Shown one piece after another: positions 59,521 through 64,000 of a DNA stretch of 64,000 nucleotides. A program made the position numbers and the translations under genes. A model generated the notes under the pieces. It did no database searches. It was given only the letters and a program-made list of their open reading frames with translations, and was not told where the DNA came from. Source of the DNA: Ustilaginoidea virens (taxonomy: Eukaryota > Ascomycota > Sordariomycetes > Hypocreales > Clavicipitaceae); NCBI RefSeq assembly GCF_000687475.1, contig NC_057316.1:3658001-3722000 (forward strand). The letters are read 5' to 3'. Positions within the stretch are counted from its first letter, which is position 1; every line of letters starts with the position of its first letter.

Positions 59521-60407
59521 CAAGACTCAGCGAGGCCAAGCATATTCTCCTACCAACGTGAGTTGGCACAAAGTCGAGGAACAATCAGCCACGAGTACAC
59601 GTGAAGGAGGCTTTAGCTATCCCAATCTACGGGTGTTGAAGACGGACGAGTGTGTGGCCCTTGTCCTGCTTGGCGATATGGATACCAGGAAGCGTCAAGG
59701 ACAGTGGACGAATCTCAGCAGACAGCAGTCATAGTCCAGCTATGTACATGTCCGATGCGAGGACCAAAGTTTCAAACGTTTTTTTGACGCCATGTCGCTC
59801 CAAGGACGAAGTTACATATCTTATATAGGTGACGCTGACAAGGGATAAATGACAAATCATATCGTACAGTGTATCAAGATTCGATGCTCAAAACCCTCAT
59901 CTTGTTTTCGTGATAGTGACCCCTCCCCCCCATTGGCCATGAGTTTTTGGCAATAACTCTGACCACGATGAAGAGAACCGAAAAAAAAAAAAGCCGTGAT
60001 TTCTCGTTGTCGGGAAAACTCGTCATGGCCGCCTAGATCCGCCCAAAAAACGCCGTGCCATGCTGCATTCGAGTGAAGATGTACATTTATAGAACATGGA
60101 GATGACGAGGGTACTCATGACCTCCAGAAGAGCTTGAGCTCTTTGATTTTTTTTTCTTTTTTTGGTTGGTGTTTGGGCTGTGGCGCCGTGTGCTTTTCGC
60201 TGGCCGAAAGGGGAACCATTTGTCATTGCGCTCGTCTGCCAACTTTCATACCCGTCTCGTTGTAAAAAAAGAGGAGAAAGAAAAAAAAAAACTCAAACCT
60301 GACAAACTGTCACATGAAGCTCATCATGTGCAGGTCGCAAGGGGGGGGGGAGAGTTTCCAGACAAAAGGCGTCTTGGTTCGGCGGAAGCGGGCTGGGAAA
60401 TGGCGGC
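59521..60407. other. Convergent 3' flanks, bpl1 and pam16
   Basis: A-run at 59980-59992 and 60281-60291, T-run at 60147-60160, G-run at 60340-60350. No gene seen. Confidence 0.6.
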
Positions 60408-60985
60408 TTATTTATCCTTGTAGATCTTGGGCTTCCACCCTTGCTGAGTTTCCGCCTCTTGCTCGGCCCTTTGACGTATAGGGCCCATATCTTGCTCGAA
60501 TCGCTCCTTGGCTCTGACAACCTTGCTCTGCAGGTAGAAGCTGCCGCCCTTGTGAGGATCGTTGGCGTCAAAGAGCCGCTTGTACCGTTGGAGAACCTCG
60601 TCCATGTTGGCCTGGCCACCTGCGGGCGGCTTGACGTTGAGGATCTTGCAGGCTTCGTCCAGGGTCATGCCGGAGGAGAGGGAGGCCCTGGCCGAGGAAC
60701 CGCCAGCCTTGGCGGCCGCACGCTGGTATTGCGAAGCGGCTTGCGCCTGCTTGTAGGCTGCCACGAAGGACCGACCGAGGATTCGGGAGCCCGTCACAAG
60801 GGCGGTGAAGACGAAGCGGTGCGCCTGTAGTTTTGTAGAATCATCAGTGCTGGGGGGGGGGGAACTGGCACGTCGGATACCCAAGACTATTCGGAATTCC
60901 GGTCACGGACGCGGGACGGGAAGGCTTTGAGTCGCATGGAGGACATGACATGGAGGATGGGAAACTTGATGGGGATCCATACCAT
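60408..60985 (-). CDS. pam16: Mitochondrial import motor subunit Pam16 (Tim16)
   Basis: Holds and tempers the J-protein Pam18 at the TIM23 import motor on the matrix side of the inner membrane. Proposed exons are 60985-60983 (ATG alone) and 60824-60408, giving 139 residues that begin MAHRFVFTALVTGSRILGRS, the family start. The J-like domain is SGMTLDEACKILNVK and VLQRYKRLFDANDPHKGGSF, in which the HPD triad of true J-proteins is missing as expected, followed by FYLQSKVVRAKERFEQD. The start exon is inferred from the GTATGG donor and CTACAG acceptor (158-nt intron); the read-through into the intron gives no homologous residues. The gene is divergent from the SmgGDS-like gene. Confidence 0.9.
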
Positions 60986-61110
60986 GGTTGGGAGTGAAAC
61001 CGGCCGCCTGATGGCAAGTTAGTTGCAGTCGGCAGGCAGTCAGCCCTCTCGCGGCACGTAAGCCTGCAAGAAACAGTCGACCGAGAGTTCGGTCGAGGGT
61101 ATGGGTGTGG

Positions 61111-61144
<34 letters not shown>

Positions 61145-61845
61145 TCCCTTCTTTTTTTTTTTTTTGGGGGGGGGGGGGGGGAACCGCACGAACGGCATGT
61201 AGCAAGTCGCAACAAAGTTCCGTGGTTGAACCTTGGGGGGGGGGGGAGAGGTTGGTTCGGCGCCTTTAGCCGGGATTCTGCCGCTCGTACCAATGGCGTC
61301 CATGCATGCATGCCTGCTGCAGGATGGATGGCCCCGGGCGCCAGCTGTAATTGCCCCTTCTGTGAATGTCTGGTTGAAACAAAAAGAAAATATTTGAACG
61401 CACACTCTCTCTTGCTGGTGTTGAAATCCCACGAAAAAAACACACGTGGAACGAGGTCCCGCTACATGCCTCTTGGTGGTATCCGCGCTGTATGCAATCG
61501 ATTCTGCGCGGAGAGCTTCTCGAAGCAAGGACGGGTGGTGTGGGCTGAGTGGGGTCTGGTAGGGCCAGCCAGCGAGTTGGACCGGAACCAGCGCAGCTCG
61601 ATGAGCTGAGCAGCTGCTGAGCAGCTGAGCGAAAAGGCCCGGGCACTTCAAGACATTTACGGAGTTGGCTGTCGCCGACGTGCCTGTAGTTGACTGCCTG
61701 TAGTTGACTGCCTGTAGTTGACTTGCCTGTGCCTGTAATTGGCTGCCTTGGTGCATGTATGTTGGCTCCTTACATGCAATGCAGTTGACTGCGTGCAGCT
61801 AGTTGTCGACTTGGCTCACCAGATCATTCCTTGGCACAAGCCGCC
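60986..61845. promoter_or_regulatory. Divergent spacer, pam16 and SmgGDS-like gene
   Basis: 860 bp with a 26-T run (61111-61136), a 16-G run (61166-61181), a shorter G-run at 61237-61247 and a 14-bp tandem repeat at 61682-61723. A 238-codon minus-strand frame crossing the runs has no homology signal. Both promoters should lie here. Confidence 0.5.
61682..61723. repeat. 14-bp tandem repeat
   Basis: Three perfect copies of GCCTGTAGTTGACT, then diverged TGCCTGTGCCTGTAATTG. Confidence 0.95.
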
Positions 61846-64000
61846 ATGACACCTCAAGAGGTCGGGCTTCTCCTCCGTCAGAATGGCCGCGATGCTTCGC
61901 CAAGCCACGCCGGTGATTCGTCCGAGGCATCGGATGTGGCTCGGCCGAAACGGACAGAGTTGCTTGCTGGCGTGCTCGGCACATGCGAGCACCTGAGGTC
62001 CACGGATTCCGAGCAACTGGACTTGGTCGCAGAGAAGTTGGCTGACGGCAGCCGAGACGGTGAGCATCAACAGGATTTCGTCACCATGATGGCTCTGCGC
62101 AGAGGCATTCCAACCCCCTCTCCCCTCTCCCCCCTTCTCCTTGATAAGATTGACCTCTCTCCTTTCATTCTCCCCTTTCATTCTCCGGAAATAGTACTTC
62201 ATCCAAGCTTACCGACGTCTAGTCTCGTGGCGGCTGCCGTATGGCGATTCAGGAATTCTGGACTTCTTCATTGCACTTTTGTCTCAAGGTCCCTTGGGGC
62301 CGAAACTGCACATCCATGCCCTCCGTTTGATAGGCAATTCCTGCGCCGATACCGACGAAAACCGGGCGCGGGTGGTTGACAAGGAACAACTGCTGGCCAT
62401 CATCCCGCATTTGAAAAACGAAAGTCTGATTCCTTTCCACATTCCCGTCATATACAACATCTTGGTAGACTATGGTGCGCATAACCCTCCCTACGTTGCC
62501 TCAACTCCCTGCCTTTTTTATATATATATATATATATACTAACAAAACCGTTTCAGATCCCGCCCAGATTCTTGCCTCCAAGTCAGGCTTCAGCAAAGAG
62601 CTCGTCACCATCCTCTCCTTGCCTAACATCTCCGAATATGCTGTTTTCGTGCCGTACATCTGCAAGATACTAGCGCTCCTCGTCTCCCAGCAAGGCGAAC
62701 CTGCTGTTGCCGACCCTGACACGGTTGGCGTGCTCCTCGGACTGGCGGCACAACCGGTGGCCAAGGCTGATGTCGAGTGTTTCATTAGCCTGCTAGGAGT
62801 CGCTGTGGCCTACCTTGCGTGCGAGGACTTCCAAACTAGGCTCGTTTCTGACAACCAGGTCCCGCTGTTTCTCGATGCGTTTCATCACCTGCACGCCGGA
62901 CTCGACATCAAAGACGTCGGAGACGACGACTTGATTGCTCAAATAAAGAAGTTGCGGAGCTCATTGCTCTCCACCTTGGCGGATATTTCCGGCCATGACT
63001 CTTTCATCAAAACGTACCCCTTGTCCGACATTGTGCCACAGTCGTTGGTGGTTTGGGCGCGCAGCAACAATCCTTTCCTGCAGGCAGCCGCGTGTCTTGC
63101 TCTGGGTAATATCTCTCGCTCCGACGAGGCATCGCTTGCTTTGGTAGAGTCCTGCAAGGTACATGAGCCATTGGTGAAGCTGCTGGCTGATCCAGCTGTC
63201 ACCGATGGTCAGCTTCTTCATGCTGCCTGCTCGTTTCTCAAAAACTTGGCGATCCCGCCCAGAAACAAGCCACGTCTTGGGGATTTGCTGCGATTGCCGT
63301 GCGTCCCGAGACTGTACTCCCTGGACACGACGCCTCAAGTCCAGTTCGCAGCTGTCTCGCTGACGCGCCTCCTGCTGCTCAACTGCCCCCCAAACGCTCG
63401 AGAGCTTTGCACTCCCGTAGAACTCACTGCCCCCCATACAGGTGTTGGCGATATCATCTCCCTGTTCGGACGGTCCGACGCCGAGTCAACCAAGCTTGAA
63501 GCAGCGAGATGTGTGGCTGGCATATGCCGGATTCTACACTCTACGCCAATATCCGAGGTCCTGACCCAATCATACTCCACCACCGGTGCATTCGAGACAA
63601 TGAGCGATGAAGACAGAAGGACCGACTTCTACCGGAGACACCCCGTCCATGATGCGCTGAGATTTCTCATCACGCAAGACAAATGGCCGTCGCTACGGTC
63701 CGAGGCTTGGTTCATCCTCGCGCTCATGTCACGTTCCAAAGATGGTGCTCGGATAGTCTTGTCGATATTGAAGGACAGGGTGGCGGATGGAACCTTGATA
63801 GAAACCGTCACAGGGCAAAAACCAGAGAGTATGCAGACAGGTACTGGAAGCGACCACGTCTCAGGGCATGCTGCAGACTTGACTGGAACCTTGCCACTCG
63901 AAACTCAGCAAACTGATCCAAAACAGAGAGCTCCTCCTCTGTCGAAAGCGGATGGAGAGAATGCTCTCGTCCTGTGCACTGAGTTGTTGAAAGTGGCCGA
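61846..64000 (+). CDS. SmgGDS-like (RAP1GDS1) armadillo protein, partial
   Basis: Exons 61846-62059, 62223-62474 and 62557 onward; the frame is open to the window edge, so the C-terminus is missing. About 636 residues are visible. Armadillo-type helices begin with WRLPYGDSGILDFFIALL and HIHALRLIGNSCADTDENRA, and continue with NNPFLQAAACLALGNISRSD, HAACSFLKNLAIPPRNKPRL and KLEAARCVAGICRIL. This pattern matches fungal relatives of SmgGDS, which chaperone and promote nucleotide exchange on Ras/Rho-type GTPases with a basic tail. Intron 2 (82 nt) has an AT dinucleotide run and a perfect ACTAAC branch site. ATG 61846 sits in CCGCCATGA. Vac8-type proteins are the main alternative but lack the SCADTDENR signature. 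Confidence 0.85.

Noticed and set aside
61040..61756. 238-codon minus-strand frame upstream of the SmgGDS-like gene
   Set aside because: Encoded partly by T- and G-runs (Lys/Pro homopolymers) and by a 14-bp tandem repeat; no recognisable domain.

Overview
The window is nuclear DNA from a filamentous ascomycete, most likely a sordariomycete of the order Hypocreales. Signs of this are dense housekeeping genes with one to four short introns (about 50-260 nt, GT..AG, CTAAC/CTGAC-like branch points, pyrimidine-rich ends), two-gene ATP-citrate lyase, a CENP-Q-type kinetochore protein and fungus-only families. I found no rRNA, tRNA, CRISPR or intact transposon. Exon borders were placed by hand from reading frame, splice sites and family resemblance.

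Left part (1-17 kb): a fungal protein-kinase-like gene with one in-frame stop (1420-2190); a gene-poor stretch holding a probable decayed gene (3678-4250, minus); alanine-glyoxylate aminotransferase (5587-7011, minus); PRMT5-type arginine methyltransferase (7891-10528, minus); and, divergent from it, the DEAH helicase Prp43 (11212-13890). Middle-left (17-33 kb): a small conserved fungal protein (17159-17643), a GPI-anchored APP1-like protein (20436-22187, minus), an Rtp1/Tango6 HEAT-repeat protein (24788-27546) and a secreted Thr/Ser-rich protein (31437-32348), all separated by 2.6-3.9 kb of apparently gene-free DNA.

Centre (33-44 kb) is compact: cyclophilin A, CENP-Q (Fta7/Okp1 type), a secretory-pathway membrane protein, Nkp2/Cnl2, the chromatin protein Eaf3 with a second coding frame nested in an unusually long intron, and mitochondrial ribosomal protein uL30m. 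Two inner-kinetochore subunits thus lie about 2 kb apart.

Right part (44-64 kb): the two ATP-citrate lyase subunits are divergently transcribed around a 3.4-kb spacer and together make cytosolic acetyl-CoA. They are followed by a possible small Cys-rich gene behind a TATA box, a GH72 glucanosyltransferase, biotin-protein ligase, the mitochondrial import subunit Pam16, and an armadillo-repeat SmgGDS-like protein that runs off the window end. Spacers are rich in homopolymers, 7-15-bp tandem repeats and two recurring short motifs (TACTCCGTAC and TAGGTACCTA) that I did not meet inside any coding exon.
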